A DNA stretch of 64,000 bases, from NCBI RefSeq assembly GCF_024436375.1, contig NZ_JAFMZM010000004.1, positions 310,001-374,000 of the forward strand. Direction: 5' to 3'. Position numbers and translations under genes: made by a program. This stretch comes from Nocardioides astragali. GTDB taxonomy: Bacteria > Actinomycetota > Actinomycetes > Propionibacteriales > Nocardioidaceae. Shown here piece after piece: positions 1 through 8,255 of the stretch. Below the pieces are notes generated by a model. The model was not told the DNA's origin and did no database searches. It saw only the letters and a program-made list of their open reading frames with translations. Positions within the stretch are counted from its first letter, which is position 1. Each line of letters opens with the position of its first letter.

Positions 1-879
1 CCGGTCGAGGTCGTCCCGATCAGCAAGGGCTGGCGCAACTGGATGACCCGCGAGGAGCTGCGGCTCTCGTGGAAGCCGTGGTTGCGCGGCACCGCGATCG
101 GCTTCCCGATCGGCACCATCCCCGCCGGTGGCGCGGACGTGTCGACCTTCCTGTCCTACGCGGCCGAGAAGAAGCTGGCGAAGGGCGAGCGCAAGGAGCA
201 GTTCGGCCACGGCGCGATCGAAGGGGTGGCTGGACCGGAGTCGGCGAACAACGCCGCAGCGGCCGGCGTGCTCGTCCCGCTGCTGACGCTCGGCCTGCCG
301 ACCTCGGCGACCGCGGCGATCATGCTCGTGGTGTTCCAGCAGTACAACATCGATCCGGGCCCGCAGCTCTTCTCGGGCAATGCGGCGCTGGTGTGGGCGT
401 TGATCGCCAGCCTCTACATCGGCAACCTGATGCTGCTCGTGCTGAACCTGCCACTGGTCGGCCTGTGGGTGCGGGTGCTGCAGATCCCGCGGCACTACCT
501 CTATGCCGGCATCCTCACCTTCGCGGCGCTGGGCGCCTTCGCGGTGAACCGCATCCCCGCCGACGTGATGATCCTGCTGGTGATCGGCGTGATCGGGTTC
601 TTCATGCGTCGTGTCGGCTACCCGATCGCTCCGATGGTGGTGGCGATGATCCTGGGACCGATGTTCGAGGCGCAGCTCCGACGAGCGCTGTCGATCTCCC
701 AGGGCGACCCGGTGACGCTGGTGCAGTCGCCGTTCGCGGTGTTCGTGTACGCCGCGCTCGGGCTGGTCTTCGCGCTCTCGCTGTGGCTCAAGCGCAGGGA
801 GAGGGAGACCGAGGAGGTCCTGGAGCACCTGGAGGACGACGAGCTCGTCTCCACCGACGAGAGGAGTGTGCGGTCATGA
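1..879 (+). CDS. tctA: TctA-family tripartite tricarboxylate transporter, large membrane subunit (3' part)
   Basis: The frame is open from base 1, so the gene begins before the window; 292 C-terminal residues are visible out of about 500 usual for the family. The TctA hallmarks are seen: a [13 protein letters not shown] segment, then [15 protein letters not shown] and [14 protein letters not shown], followed by several hydrophobic segments and a charged, acidic tail. TctA is the main membrane subunit of the TctABC secondary transporters, which take up di- and tricarboxylates (citrate, tartrate and others) with a periplasmic or lipoprotein binding partner. TctB and TctC would be expected upstream, outside the window. 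The stop overlaps the start of the next gene by four bases (ATGA), so the two are likely co-translated. The substrate cannot be told from this part. Confidence 0.9.
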   Translation, partial: PVEVVPISKGWRNWMTREELRLSWKPWLRGTAIGFPIGTIPAGGADVSTFLSYAAEKKLAKGERKEQFGHGAIEGVAGPESANNAAAAGVLVPLLTLGLPTSATAAIMLVVFQQYNIDPGPQLFSGNAALVWALIASLYIGNLMLLVLNLPLVGLWVRVLQIPRHYLYAGILTFAALGAFAVNRIPADVMILLVIGVIGFFMRRVGYPIAPMVVAMILGPMFEAQLRRALSISQGDPVTLVQSPFAVFVYAALGLVFALSLWLKRRERETEEVLEHLEDDELVSTDERSVRS

Positions 880-1277
880 CCGTGGTCGTGGGCTACGTCC
901 CGAACGAGCTGGGGGAGGCCGCACTGTCAGCCGCCATCGACGAGGCACGGCGGCGCGGCTGCGACCTGGTCGCCGTCAACACCACTCGGGCCGACCGGCT
1001 CGTAGATCCACGCTATGCCCAGGACGCGCAGGCGGAGGCGCTGGAGTCTCGGCTCGAGGCGTCCGGTGTGCCGTACGCCGTACGCCGGTTCACCTCGACC
1101 GAGCTGGCCGCCGACGACGTGCTGACGGCCGCGACGGAGGTCGGCGCCGAGCTCATCGTGATCGGCCTGCGTCACCGGTCCCCGGTCGGCAAGCTGCTCA
1201 TGGGCTCCACGGCTCAGTCGGTCCTGCTCGACGCCGAGTGCTCGGTGCTGGCGGTGAAGCTCCCGCGGAGACGGTGA
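876..1277 (+). CDS. UspA-family universal stress protein, single domain
   Basis: The product has 133 residues, the normal size of a single Usp domain. The C-terminal nucleotide-binding signature is present as GLRHRSPVGKLLMGSTAQSV, followed by the typical last strand SVLAV, so this is probably an ATP-binding Usp. The ATG overlaps the TctA stop by four bases and a GAGGAG ribosome site lies just upstream, so the start is well supported. Usp domains encoded directly behind TRAP or TTT transporter genes are common and may regulate the transporter; that role is an inference here. A strong terminator hairpin follows the gene, ending the operon. Confidence 0.88.
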   Translation: MTVVVGYVPNELGEAALSAAIDEARRRGCDLVAVNTTRADRLVDPRYAQDAQAEALESRLEASGVPYAVRRFTSTELAADDVLTAATEVGAELIVIGLRHRSPVGKLLMGSTAQSVLLDAECSVLAVKLPRRR

Positions 1278-1293
1278 GGTCACTGAGGTCACT

Positions 1294-1327
1294 GGGTTGT
1301 CGCCCGCCACTCGGCGGGCGACAACCC
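1294..1327 (+). terminator. Hairpin terminator after the tctA-uspA operon
   Basis: A perfect 15-base stem (1294-1308 with 1313-1327) closes a 4-base loop, ACTC. It starts 17 bases after the uspA stop and is followed by ATTTCG rather than a long T run, as is usual in GC-rich actinobacteria. It separates the transporter operon from ylxR. Confidence 0.75.
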
Positions 1328-1353
1328 ATTTCGCCCCACAGGGGTGCACGGAG

Positions 1354-1367
1354 TAGGGTGGACCGCA
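1354..1367 (+). promoter_or_regulatory. -10 box giving a probable leaderless ylxR transcript
   Basis: TAGGGT at 1354-1359 fits the actinobacterial -10 pattern TANNNT and ends 8 bases before the GTG start at 1368. No ribosome site is seen. The box supports this start over one further upstream. Confidence 0.45.
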
Positions 1368-1724
1368 GTGGCCACCACGTCTGACACCCCTGCGCCCGGA
1401 CCCGTCCGGACCTGCGTGGGTTGCCGGACCAGGGCCGCTGCAAGCGAGTTGCTGCGCGTGGTCGCAGGCTCGGATGCCGACGGCCGACCGGCCCTGGTGC
1501 CCGATCCGGATCACCGGGCACCCGGTCGCGGGGCGCATCTGCACCCCACGCAGGAGTGTTGGCAGCTCGCGGTGCGACGCCGAGCATTCTCCCGGGCACT
1601 CCGCTCGGGCGTGACGCTCGCCGATGCGCCGGTGGGGGACTACCTCGCCGCACGGCAGCAAGACCAGCACGACCAGTCCGAATCACAGCAGCACCGACCA
1701 GAAACTGGAGCACGCAGCTCATGA
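1368..1724 (+). CDS. ylxR: YlxR family (DUF448) RNA-binding protein
   Basis: This gives 118 residues from GTG 1368. The family signature is clear: RTCVGCRTR near residue 20, and GRGAHLHP with a following cysteine (TQEC) further on. YlxR is a small nucleic-acid-binding protein whose gene normally sits between nusA and infB; in some bacteria it has been linked to RNase P or to transcription control. Here infB follows as expected, 97 bases on, but nusA and rimP are not upstream; the tctA-uspA pair and a terminator are. The C-terminal 20 or so residues are glutamine- and charge-rich and look disordered. An in-frame ATG at 1344 is possible, but the TAGGGT box just before 1368 makes the GTG more likely. 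Confidence 0.85.
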   Translation: MATTSDTPAPGPVRTCVGCRTRAAASELLRVVAGSDADGRPALVPDPDHRAPGRGAHLHPTQECWQLAVRRRAFSRALRSGVTLADAPVGDYLAARQQDQHDQSESQQHRPETGARSS

Positions 1725-1821
1725 GCACTCGATGAGTAACTCGTAATGAGTGTGCACACCCACTAGCTGTTCCGTTTCCCTGCCTTCTGGGGTCACGGAC
1801 CAGAAGGAGTAGAAACCAACC

Positions 1822-4614
1822 GTGGCAAAGACCCGAGTCCACGAACTCGCCAAGGAGTTCGGAGTCGAGAGCAAGTTCGTTCTCGAGAAGCTCAAGGAGA
1901 TGGGTGAGTTCGTCAAGTCGGCATCGTCGACTGTCGAGCCCCCCGTCGAGATGCGCTTCAAGAAGCAGTACGGCGACGAGCTGAAGGCCGCTGCGGCCTC
2001 CGCTCCCGCCGCCGACACCGCGACCGAGGCGCCGGCCGAGAAGGCTGCCGCCAAGAAGTCCGCACCGAAGCCCGGCCCCAAGCCGGCCCCCGCGCCAGCA
2101 GCCACCGAGGCACCGGCCGAGGCTCCCGCACCGGCCCCCGTCGAGGAGGCCGCACCGGCTGTCAAGCCCGGTCCCAGGCCTGGCCCGAAGGCCCCTGCCG
2201 CCGAGCCCGAGGCTCCCGCGGCCGAGCCCGAGGCGCCTGCGGCCCCGGCAGCCAAGTCCGCCTCCCCGGCCCCGCGTCCGGTCGGCAGGCCCGGCGCCCC
2301 GCGTCCGGGCAACAACCCGTTCGCGCCCAGCCAGGGCATGGGTTCGCGCCCGGCCCCGCGCACCGGTGGTGGGGATGACACCCGTCCGCCGCGTCCGCCG
2401 GCCGGCGGCGACGCCCGTCCCGGCATGCCGCGCCCCAACCCGGCGATGATGCCCAAGTCTCCCGCTGCCTTCGGCAACGGTCCCGGCGGGCGTCCCGCCC
2501 GCGGTGGACCCGGTGGCGGTCCCGGTCGTCCGGGTGCCCCCGCCCGCGGCGGCGCTCCGGGTCGTCCGGGTGGCGCACCTGGTGGCGGCGGCGCGCCGGG
2601 TCGTGGTGGCCCGGGTGGCGCACCCGGCGGCTTCGGCCCCTCCGGCGGCGGTCGCCCCGGTGGCGGTCGTCCCGGTCAGCGTGGTCAGACCCAGGGTGCC
2701 TTCGGGCGCGCGGGTGGTCCGTCGCGTCGCGGCCGCAAGTCCAAGCGTGCGCGTCGCATGGAGTTCGAGGCCATGGAGGCCCCGACGATCGGTGGCGTGC
2801 GCGTCCGCAAGGGCAACGGCGAGACCGTACGTCTCCCGCGTGGCGCCTCGCTGACCGACTTCGCCGAGCGCATCAACGTCGACGCCGCTGCCCTGGTGCA
2901 GATGCTGTTCTCGCTCGGCGAGATGGTCACCTCGACCCAGTCCGTGGGCGACGAGACGTTCGAGCTGCTCGGTGAGGAGCTCAACTACGTCGTCCAGATC
3001 GTCTCTCCCGAGGACGAGGACCGCGAGCTGCTCGAGACGTTCGACCTCGAGTTCGGTGCCGACGAGGGCGACGAGGCCGACCTGGTCATCCGTCCGCCGG
3101 TCGTCACCGTCATGGGTCACGTCGACCACGGAAAGACGAAGCTCCTCGACGCGCTGCGTGACGCCAACGTGGTCGACAAGGAGGCCGGTGGCATCACCCA
3201 GCACATCGGTGCCTACCAGGTCCACACCGAGGTCGACGGCGCCGACCGCCGCATCACCCTGATCGACACCCCCGGTCACGAGGCGTTCACCGCCATGCGT
3301 GCTCGTGGTGCCCAGGCCACCGACATCGCGATCCTGGTCGTCGCGGCCGACGACGGCGTCATGCCGCAGACGGTCGAGGCGCTCAACCACGCCAAGGCGG
3401 CCGGTGTGCCGATCGTGGTGGCGGTCAACAAGATCGACAAGCCGGAGGCCGACTCGACCAAGGTCCGCGGCCAGCTGACCGAGTACGGCCTGATCCCCGA
3501 GGAGTACGGCGGCGACGCGATGTTCGTCGACGTCTCGGCCAAGGCCGGGCTCAACCTCGACAAGCTGCTCGAGGCGGTCGTCCTGACGGCCGACGCGTCG
3601 CTCGACCTGCGTGCCAACCCCACGCAGGACGCCCAGGGCCTCGTGGTCGAGGCTCACCTCGACCGCGGTCGCGGTCCGGTGGCGACGGTGCTGGTCCAGC
3701 GAGGCACGCTGCGCGTGGGCGACTCGATCGTGGCCGGTCCGGCTCACGGTCGCGTCCGCGCCATGCTCGACGAGCACGGCCACGAGATCACCGAGGCCGA
3801 CCCGTCGCGTCCCGCGATGGTGCTGGGTCTCTCGGCGGTGCCGGGTGCCGGTCAGAACTTCATCGTCGTCGACGACGACCGGATGGCTCGCCAGATCGCT
3901 GAGAAGCGTGAGGCGCGCGAGCGTGCGGCCATGCAGGCCAAGCGTCGCGTGCGTCGCAGCCTCGAGGACTTCATGGCCTCCATGGAGAAGGGCGAGAGCC
4001 AGGAGCTCAACCTCATCCTCAAGGGCGACGTGTCCGGTTCGGTCGAGGCGCTCGAGGACGCGCTGTCCAAGATCGACGTGGGCGAGGAGGTCTCGCTGCG
4101 CGTCATCGACCGCGGTGTCGGTGCGATCACCGAGACCAACGTCGACCTGGCAGCCGCCTCCGACGCCATCATCATCGGCTTCAACGTCCGCCCGCAGGGC
4201 AAGGCGAGCCAGATGGCCGACAAGGAAGGTGTCGAGATCCGCTACTACTCGGTCATCTACCAGGCGATCGAGGAGATCGAGGCGGCCCTCAAGGGCATGC
4301 TCAAGCCCATCTACGAGGAGTCGACCCTCGGCCAGGCGGAGATCCGCGAGATCTTCCGCTCGTCCAAGGCCGGCAACATCGCGGGCTGCATGGTCACCTC
4401 CGGCCTCATCCGCCGCAACGCCAAGGTGCGGATCCTGCGCGACAACGCGGTGGTGGCCGACAACCTCGACCTCGCCTCGCTCCGTCGGGAGAAGGACGAC
4501 GCGTCCGAGGTCCGGGAAGGGTTCGAGTGCGGCATCGTGCTCAAGAACTTCCAGGACATCAAGATCGGCGATGTCGTGGAGTCGTTCGAGATGCGCGAGA
4601 TCCCGCGCGCCTGA
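1822..4614 (+). CDS. infB: Translation initiation factor IF-2
   Basis: The 930-residue product is a GTPase that brings initiator tRNA to the 30S ribosome and promotes subunit joining. It has an N-terminal IF2_N helix region (residues 1-55), a long Pro/Ala/Gly/Arg-rich linker (about 60-310) typical of actinobacteria, a second IF2_N-like segment, then the G domain with GHVDHGKT near residue 432, DTPGHE and NKID. Domains II to IV follow to the C-terminus ([19 protein letters not shown]). The start is GTG 1822, preceded by AGAAGGAG. The length matches actinobacterial IF-2. It is followed by a strong hairpin before rbfA, so rbfA expression may be partly separate. Confidence 0.98.
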   Translation: MAKTRVHELAKEFGVESKFVLEKLKEMGEFVKSASSTVEPPVEMRFKKQYGDELKAAAASAPAADTATEAPAEKAAAKKSAPKPGPKPAPAPAATEAPAEAPAPAPVEEAAPAVKPGPRPGPKAPAAEPEAPAAEPEAPAAPAAKSASPAPRPVGRPGAPRPGNNPFAPSQGMGSRPAPRTGGGDDTRPPRPPAGGDARPGMPRPNPAMMPKSPAAFGNGPGGRPARGGPGGGPGRPGAPARGGAPGRPGGAPGGGGAPGRGGPGGAPGGFGPSGGGRPGGGRPGQRGQTQGAFGRAGGPSRRGRKSKRARRMEFEAMEAPTIGGVRVRKGNGETVRLPRGASLTDFAERINVDAAALVQMLFSLGEMVTSTQSVGDETFELLGEELNYVVQIVSPEDEDRELLETFDLEFGADEGDEADLVIRPPVVTVMGHVDHGKTKLLDALRDANVVDKEAGGITQHIGAYQVHTEVDGADRRITLIDTPGHEAFTAMRARGAQATDIAILVVAADDGVMPQTVEALNHAKAAGVPIVVAVNKIDKPEADSTKVRGQLTEYGLIPEEYGGDAMFVDVSAKAGLNLDKLLEAVVLTADASLDLRANPTQDAQGLVVEAHLDRGRGPVATVLVQRGTLRVGDSIVAGPAHGRVRAMLDEHGHEITEADPSRPAMVLGLSAVPGAGQNFIVVDDDRMARQIAEKREARERAAMQAKRRVRRSLEDFMASMEKGESQELNLILKGDVSGSVEALEDALSKIDVGEEVSLRVIDRGVGAITETNVDLAAASDAIIIGFNVRPQGKASQMADKEGVEIRYYSVIYQAIEEIEAALKGMLKPIYEESTLGQAEIREIFRSSKAGNIAGCMVTSGLIRRNAKVRILRDNAVVADNLDLASLRREKDDASEVREGFECGIVLKNFQDIKIGDVVESFEMREIPRA

Positions 4615-4622
4615 CACACCCA

Positions 4623-4658
4623 CCTGTGGGATCTCCGGTTGGCCGGGGATCCCACAGG
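4623..4658 (+). terminator. Hairpin after infB
   Basis: A stem of about 16 base pairs (4623-4638 with 4643-4658, one wobble pair) closes a TTGG loop 8 bases after the infB stop. No T run follows. It could terminate, or it could attenuate read-through into rbfA-truB. Confidence 0.65.
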
Positions 4659-4690
4659 CTGTCGGCCCTTGCACGGGCGACAAGTTCAGT

Positions 4691-4712
4691 GATCCCCGAT
4701 CAACCGGGGATC
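4691..4712 (+). repeat. Second hairpin between infB and the rbfA leader
   Basis: GATCCCCG at 4691-4698 pairs perfectly with CGGGGATC at 4705-4712 around a 6-base loop. It shares GGGGATC with the infB terminator 40 bases upstream, so the two elements could form competing structures. It lies 21 bases before the small ORF at 4734. Confidence 0.5.
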
Positions 4713-4733
4713 GCTCAAGCCAGAGGAAGCACC

Positions 4734-4817
4734 ATGAGCAAGCGGAGCGAGCGAATCATTCAACACAGCGCAACACGTGCCTCATGGGCGCACGGAGCGA
4801 AGCGAGTACGTCCATGA
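4734..4817 (+). CDS. 27-residue leader ORF overlapping the rbfA start, possibly a dispersed repeat
   Basis: An ATG at 4734 with a good ribosome site (AGAGGAAG, ending 4 bases upstream) opens a 27-codon frame, very rich in Arg/Ser/Lys, beginning [12 protein letters not shown]. Its TGA overlaps the rbfA ATG (4814) by four bases. rbfA itself has a weaker site (GGAGCGA at 4794-4800), so coupling through this leader is plausible. The stretch contains the internal repeats GGAGCGA and AGCGAG and does not resemble infB or rbfA coding sequence. From memory, similar KRSER...IQHS peptides recur in related genomes as part of an intergenic repeat; I could not check this. It may be translated without having a function as a protein. 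Confidence 0.4.
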   Translation: MSKRSERIIQHSATRASWAHGAKRVRP

Positions 4818-5326
4818 GCAATCCCCGCGTCCGCAAGATCGCCGACCGCATCCAGGTCATCGTCGCCGAGATGCTCGAGCGCCGGATCAAGGACCCGCGG
4901 CTCGGCTTCGTGACCATCACCGACGTCCGCGTGACCGGTGACTCCCAGCAGGCGACGATCTTCTACACCGTGCTCGGCGCCGACGAGGAGCTCGCCAACA
5001 CCGCCGCAGCGCTGGAGTCGGCCAAGGGCGTGATCCGCTCCGAGGTCGCCAAGCAGCTCAGCATGCGCATCGTCCCCTCGCTGACCTTCATCCCTGACGC
5101 ACTCCCGGAGAGCGCCCGGGCGCTCGACGAGGTGCTGGCACGCGCCAAGCAGCTCGACGAGGAGGTCGCCGCCCAGCGTGGCACGACGTACGCCGGCGAG
5201 CCCGACCCCTACAAGAAGCCTCGCGAGGCAGGCGACGAGGACGACGAGCTCGATGACGAGCTGGACGACCTCGACCAGCCCGGCAACCTCGACGCTGGGG
5301 ACGCCGGCGACGCCGACCGCGCCTGA
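4814..5326 (+). CDS. rbfA: 30S ribosome-binding factor RbfA
   Basis: This is a 170-residue cold-adaptation and 16S maturation factor that binds the 5' helix of 16S rRNA in the pre-30S particle. The start [14 protein letters not shown] and the KH-like fold motifs ([22 protein letters not shown]) are family hallmarks. The last 45 or so residues form an acidic Asp/Glu-rich tail, common in actinobacterial RbfA. ATG 4814 overlaps the stop of the leader ORF, and the gene's TGA overlaps the truB ATG by one base (TGATG). It belongs to the infB-rbfA-truB group. Confidence 0.96.
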   Translation: MSNPRVRKIADRIQVIVAEMLERRIKDPRLGFVTITDVRVTGDSQQATIFYTVLGADEELANTAAALESAKGVIRSEVAKQLSMRIVPSLTFIPDALPESARALDEVLARAKQLDEEVAAQRGTTYAGEPDPYKKPREAGDEDDELDDELDDLDQPGNLDAGDAGDADRA

Positions 5327-6204
5327 TGGTCGCCCCCGGTCTGGTCGTCGTCGACAAGTCCCCGGGCATGACCTCGCACGACGTCGTGTCCCGGGTGCGC
5401 CGGCTGGCCGGCACGCGCAAGGTCGGGCACGCCGGCACCCTCGACCCGATGGCCACCGGCGTCCTGGTGCTCGGCGTCGACCGTGCCACCCGGCTGCTCG
5501 GTCACCTGATGCTGACCGAGAAGGCCTACGACGCGACCATCCGCCTCGGTGCCGCGACGACCACGGACGACGCCGAGGGTGAGGTCGTCTCGACCCACCC
5601 GACCGACGGCGTGCGGGAGGACGCCGTACGTGCGGAGCTCGCGCGGTTCGTCGGCGACATCGAGCAGGTGCCGACCGCCGTCTCCGCGATCAAGGTCGAC
5701 GGACAGCGCGCCTACGCCCGGGTGCGCGCGGGCGAGCAGGTCGAGCTGAAGGCACGACCGGTGACCATCCACGAGCTGGTGGTGCACGAGGTGTCCTTCC
5801 CTCCCGACCAGCCGTTTGTGGACGTACGCATCTCCGTGCGGTGCTCGTCGGGCACCTACATCCGTGCCATCGCGCGCGACCTCGGCCTCGCGCTCGGGAC
5901 GGGCGGGCACCTGACCGCGCTGCGGCGTACGGCTGTCGGCTCCTTCGACCTGTCCGTGGCCCACACCCTCGACGAGTTGTCCGAGGAGCTCGCCGTGGTG
6001 CCGATCGCTGATGCTGCGCGGGCGTCCTTCCCCGCCGTCGACCTGGGCGCGGAGCTGGCAGCCGACGTGCGTTTCGGTCGTGCCCTCGACCTTCGCCTGC
6101 CCGCTGCGGGACCGCACGCCGTCTTCGCGCCGGACGGTGAGTTCCTCGCCCTCTACGAGCAGCGCGGGGAACAGGCCAGGTCCGTCGCGGTCTTCGTCGG
6201 CTGA
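5326..6204 (+). CDS. truB: tRNA pseudouridine-55 synthase TruB
   Basis: The 292-residue enzyme isomerises U55 in the T-loop of tRNAs. The catalytic motif is visible as GHAGTLDPMATGVL, with the nucleophile Asp in TLDP at about residue 44, and further motifs KAYDATIRLG and SSGTYIRAIARDLG. The C-terminal region (after about 220) is the shorter actinobacterial type. The start overlaps the rbfA stop by one base, implying translational coupling. Length is normal for the family. Confidence 0.97.
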   Translation: MVAPGLVVVDKSPGMTSHDVVSRVRRLAGTRKVGHAGTLDPMATGVLVLGVDRATRLLGHLMLTEKAYDATIRLGAATTTDDAEGEVVSTHPTDGVREDAVRAELARFVGDIEQVPTAVSAIKVDGQRAYARVRAGEQVELKARPVTIHELVVHEVSFPPDQPFVDVRISVRCSSGTYIRAIARDLGLALGTGGHLTALRRTAVGSFDLSVAHTLDELSEELAVVPIADAARASFPAVDLGAELAADVRFGRALDLRLPAAGPHAVFAPDGEFLALYEQRGEQARSVAVFVG

Positions 6205-6230
6205 CCGGCGACGTCGGCCGGAACGACCCC

Positions 6231-6244
6231 CACCCCTACGGGTG
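6231..6244 (+). terminator. Short hairpin after truB
   Basis: CACCC at 6231-6235 pairs with GGGTG at 6240-6244, followed by TAAAGG. It is weak and may act only together with the 18-base dyad that follows at 6248. Confidence 0.3.
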
Positions 6245-6247
6245 TAA

Positions 6248-6265
6248 AGGTGGTCTTGACCACCT
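6248..6265. promoter_or_regulatory. Perfect 18-base dyad upstream of the secreted cupredoxin-like gene
   Basis: AGGTGGTC TT GACCACCT is perfectly symmetrical and lies 95 bases before the ATG at 6360. Such short spaced dyads are typical regulator operators; an RNA hairpin is the alternative. No regulator is encoded next to it. Confidence 0.45.
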
Positions 6266-6359
6266 GAGAGGGGGCTGGCCGGACGCGAGGTCGAGGCGCA
6301 CTCTTGAGGCCGGGGCCAGGGGTCGCAGGGTGCGAATCAGTGCCCGAAGGAGGTAGGGC

Positions 6360-7223
6360 ATGTCCGTCAAGCGCATCACCGCACTGACAGCCAGCGTCAT
6401 GATGCTGGCCGCTGGGGCGCTCACGGGGAGCACCGCCGGCGCTGCCGGTCAGGCTGCCGAACGGGAGACAGCAGCCGCCGCGGTCACCGTGAGCATCAGC
6501 GACACCCGCATGATCACCATGCCGGCGGTCGTCCAGCCGGGGGTCAACAGGTTCAAGGTCACCAGCGCCAAGCCCTCGGGGTTCCAGATCATCCAGCTGC
6601 ACGAGGGCTACACCGTCGACGAGGCCGAGGCGGACGTCAAGGCGGGGCTCGACAGGGGCAAGCTCAAGGCACTCCGGCGCTTCGAGGCCAACGTCACCCT
6701 GGTCGGCGGCGTCCCCAGCGCTCCCGGCCGGACCGCTCGCTTCTGGGTCGACCTGGCGCCCGGCGACTACATCGCACTGGACACGTACGCCAGGACCAAT
6801 GCGGCGAAGTGGTTCGGGTTCACCGCGGTAGGTGTCGACACCGGCGCCGTCATGCCGCAGGGCGCCACATTGAAGGCCGTGAAGAGCGCGAACTGGAGCA
6901 AGCGTCCGGCCGCCATCCCCAACAGGGGCACGCTCACCTTCAAGAACCGCTCGTCGCAGAACCACTTCCTCATCCTCGTGAAGATGAAGCAGGGCGCCAC
7001 GCTCCAGGACCTCAAGGAGTTCCTGATGAGCGAGGAGGGGCCGCCCCCGTTCATCTTCAGGTACAGCATCGAGTCGGCGGTCATCAGCGGAGGCGAGTCG
7101 GTCGCCTTCAAGTACCGGCTGCCCAAGGGGACCTACGCCATGATGTGCTTCTGGCCTGATGCCTCCATGGGCGGCATGCCCCATGCCTTGATGGGCATGA
7201 TGCGCACCATCCGGCTCAAGTAG
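6360..7223 (+). CDS. Secreted protein with a cupredoxin-like C-terminal domain
   Basis: This 287-residue protein starts at an ATG with a perfect AAGGAGG site. Residues 1-30 form a signal peptide (basic SVKR, hydrophobic core, AGA-type cleavage near 29). Two beta-rich halves follow, about 40-165 and 175-287, each with features of a cupredoxin fold. The second ends GTYAMMCFWPD, then GGMPHALMGMMRTI, which places Cys, His and Met in the order expected for a type 1 copper site. The Cys-to-His spacing is long and copper binding is an inference. I do not recognise a named family. It is monocistronic, with a dyad upstream and a hairpin downstream. It could be an extracellular electron carrier or copper scavenger, or a protein that kept only the fold. 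Confidence 0.75.
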   Translation: MSVKRITALTASVMMLAAGALTGSTAGAAGQAAERETAAAAVTVSISDTRMITMPAVVQPGVNRFKVTSAKPSGFQIIQLHEGYTVDEAEADVKAGLDRGKLKALRRFEANVTLVGGVPSAPGRTARFWVDLAPGDYIALDTYARTNAAKWFGFTAVGVDTGAVMPQGATLKAVKSANWSKRPAAIPNRGTLTFKNRSSQNHFLILVKMKQGATLQDLKEFLMSEEGPPPFIFRYSIESAVISGGESVAFKYRLPKGTYAMMCFWPDASMGGMPHALMGMMRTIRLK

Positions 7224-7245
7224 CGCGGGGGGTTTGGGGGCGCGT

Positions 7246-7279
7246 GCACCGGGTCTTCCCCCGAGGGGAGGCCCGGTGC
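7246..7279 (+). terminator. Hairpin after the cupredoxin-like gene
   Basis: GCACCGGG at 7246-7253 pairs with CCCGGTGC at 7272-7279, with further partial pairing of C and G runs inside. It ends the transcript before ribF, which has its own -10 box. Confidence 0.5.
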
Positions 7280-7304
7280 CGCGTGGCGCAGGCTCACCGC
7301 TGAG

Positions 7305-7316
7305 TACTGTTTGCCC
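7305..7316 (+). promoter_or_regulatory. -10 box for a leaderless ribF transcript
   Basis: TACTGT at 7305-7310 is followed by exactly 6 bases and then the GTG at 7317, with no ribosome site. This decides the start in favour of GTG 7317 over the in-frame TTG at 7311. Confidence 0.55.
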
Positions 7317-8255
7317 GTGCAGATCTGGCGAGACGTCGACGACGTGCCGGCCGACCTCGGCCGCACCGTCGTCAGCATCGGCAACTTCGACGGCGTGCAC
7401 CTCGGCCACGCGCACGTGCTGCGCGAGGCCCGCGACACTGCGAAGCGTCACGGCAGCGACACCGTGGTGGCCGTGACCTTCGATCCGCACCCCATGGCGG
7501 TGCTGCGGCCCGAGCACGCCCCGCCGACGCTCACCTCGATCCACACCCGGGCCCGGCTCCTGGAGTCCGCGGGCGTGGACGCGATCCTCGTGCTCGGGTT
7601 CGACCGCGAGATCGCCGGCTGGTCCCCGGAGGAGTTCATCGACCGGATCCTCGTCGACACGCTGCACGCGACCGCTGTCGTCGTCGGCGCCAACTTCCGC
7701 TTCGGGGCGAAGGCCGCCGGCGAGGTGGCGACCCTGGTCGAGGCGGGCGCCACACGTGGTTTCGAGACGATCGGCGTGCCGCTCGACGGCGGCCCGCAGG
7801 TCTGGAGCTCGACCTACGTGCGGCAGTGCCTGGCCACCGGTGACGTCGCGGGCGCTGCCGAGGCCCTCGGGCGCCCCTTCACCGTGCGGGGCACCGTGGT
7901 GGAGGGCGACAAGCGTGGCCGCGAGCTCGGCTTCCCCACGGCCAACGTGCCTGTCCCGCCGGTCGACGCGGCACCTGCCGACGGCGTCTACGCCGGCTGG
8001 CTGACCCGCCTCGACACGGGTGAGCGTTATCCCGCCGCGATCTCGGTCGGCACCAACCCGACGTTCGGCGGCGAGCGTGACCGCCGGGTGGAGTCCTACG
8101 TCCTGGACCGCGACGACCTCGAGCTCTACGGCGTCGAGGTCGAGGTCGCCTTCGTCGACCGGCTGCGCGGGATGGTGAAGTTCGAGGGGATCGAGGCGCT
8201 CGTCGAGACCATGCACGACGACGTACGCCGTGCGCGCGCGGTGCTGGGTGGGTGA
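7317..8255 (+). CDS. ribF: Bifunctional riboflavin kinase / FAD synthetase
   Basis: This 312-residue enzyme turns riboflavin into FMN and then FAD. The N-terminal nucleotidyltransferase domain (about 1-180) shows GNFDGVHLGH and TFDPHP; the C-terminal riboflavin kinase domain (about 185-312) shows KRGRELGFPTANV and a metal-binding TNPTFG. Size and domain order match bacterial RibF. The start is GTG 7317, supported by the -10 box 6 bases upstream. In many actinobacteria ribF is followed by rpsO; here rpsO is 14 kb away because a PTS block lies between. The 3' end overlaps the next gene. Confidence 0.97.
   Translation: MQIWRDVDDVPADLGRTVVSIGNFDGVHLGHAHVLREARDTAKRHGSDTVVAVTFDPHPMAVLRPEHAPPTLTSIHTRARLLESAGVDAILVLGFDREIAGWSPEEFIDRILVDTLHATAVVVGANFRFGAKAAGEVATLVEAGATRGFETIGVPLDGGPQVWSSTYVRQCLATGDVAGAAEALGRPFTVRGTVVEGDKRGRELGFPTANVPVPPVDAAPADGVYAGWLTRLDTGERYPAAISVGTNPTFGGERDRRVESYVLDRDDLELYGVEVEVAFVDRLRGMVKFEGIEALVETMHDDVRRARAVLGG

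Noticed and set aside
1198..4683. A 1161-residue open frame on the minus strand across infB
   Set aside because: It is antisense to a clearly conserved gene, has His/Arg/Asp-rich composition typical of GC-rich shadow frames, and shows no family motif.
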